Notes under the pieces: generated by a model
Seen by the model: the letters and a program-made list of their open reading frames with translations, nothing else
The model's database searches: none
What the model was told of the DNA's origin: nothing
In this document: piece by piece, positions 63,954 to 64,000 of the stretch
Numbering within the stretch: the first letter of the stretch is position 1
Layout: each line of letters opens with the position of its first letter
Position numbers and translations under genes: made by a program
Source: an uncultured Bacteroides sp.
Lineage (GTDB): Bacteria; Bacteroidota; Bacteroidia; Bacteroidales; Bacteroidaceae
Assembly: GCA_937890825.1 (NCBI GenBank)
Contig: CALADS010000068.1
Coordinates: 309,153-373,152 of the forward strand
DNA length: 64,000 bases
Reading direction: 5' to 3'

Positions 63954-64000
63954 GCCTCTTTAGCTCAGTTGGCCAGAGCACGTGATTTGTAATCTCGGGG
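63954..64000 (+). tRNA. tRNA-Thr (UGU), 5' part cut by the window edge
   Basis: GCCTCTT begins the acceptor stem, followed by TAGCTCAGTTGGCCAGAGC as the D arm and an anticodon arm with TTTGTAA as the loop, giving anticodon TGT. The variable loop, T arm and 3' end lie beyond base 64000. In related genomes this position starts a tRNA cluster before tuf. Confidence 0.9.

Overview
The window looks like a chromosomal segment of a gut Bacteroidales bacterium (Bacteroides/Phocaeicola type). The evidence is the SusC/SusD pair with lipoprotein glycan enzymes, a FISUMP/fimbrillin-type lipoprotein, DUF2795 and DUF4434 families, promoters of the Bacteroides form TTG-N19-21-TAnnTTTG, a near absence of strong Shine-Dalgarno sites, and the order rpsU - tyrosine recombinase - hpf - tRNA-Thr at the right edge.

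Layout. 1-4.7 kb: the 3' end of speA, argB, an ECF sigma factor with an overlapping putative anti-sigma partner, a GIN-repeat (DUF2807) lipoprotein, a YgjP-type metallopeptidase and a small membrane protein. 4.8-9.9 kb: a TolC-HlyD-MFS tripartite efflux operon followed by an AraC-type regulator and a nearly perfect 62-nt hairpin. 10-21 kb: a fimbrillin/FISUMP lipoprotein, a methyltransferase-like protein, cob(I)alamin adenosyltransferase, a DUF2795 protein, a RecQ-like helicase, a GNAT protein, a small beta-barrel protein, priA and a ROK regulator.

21.3-48.3 kb: eighteen genes in one direction form a large glycan-utilisation locus. It holds an exported FAD lipoprotein, two Tat-type DUF4434 proteins, a sugar-porter MFS, an AGE epimerase, SusC, SusD, a DUF5018-like binding lipoprotein, three GHL10-type lipoproteins, a phosphodiester glycosidase (NAGPA/DUF2233), two SGNH esterases, a calcineurin-like phosphoesterase, GH20 hexosaminidase and two HGSNAT-like membrane acetyltransferases. 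No hybrid two-component system or ECF/anti-sigma pair is in it. The only linked regulator is the divergent ROK protein. The enzyme set (uncovering-enzyme homologue, transmembrane glucosamine acetyltransferases, hexosaminidase, O-esterases, phosphoesterase) suggests an amino-sugar glycan that carries phosphodiesters and acyl groups. The substrate is inference. This locus is the best candidate for an undescribed system in the window.

48.3-53.4 kb: an accessory patch with an Rpn/PD-(D/E)XK nuclease bearing tandem EGRAEGR-type repeats, a VapE-type ATPase with an iteron-like upstream region, and an AAA-ATPase/PD-(D/E)XK protein. Two gene remnants follow: a 3' fragment of a second vapE-like gene, and the last 23 codons of a beta-barrel protein that still has its terminator. 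53.4-64 kb: conserved chromosomal genes (LMW phosphatase, a PH-like membrane protein, a PgpH-like HD phosphodiesterase, gltX, waaA, a gamma-carbonic-anhydrase-like protein, aminopeptidase P, rpsU, a Xer recombinase, hpf) and the start of tRNA-Thr(UGU).

All functional calls come from reading motifs and remembered families; no database search was run.
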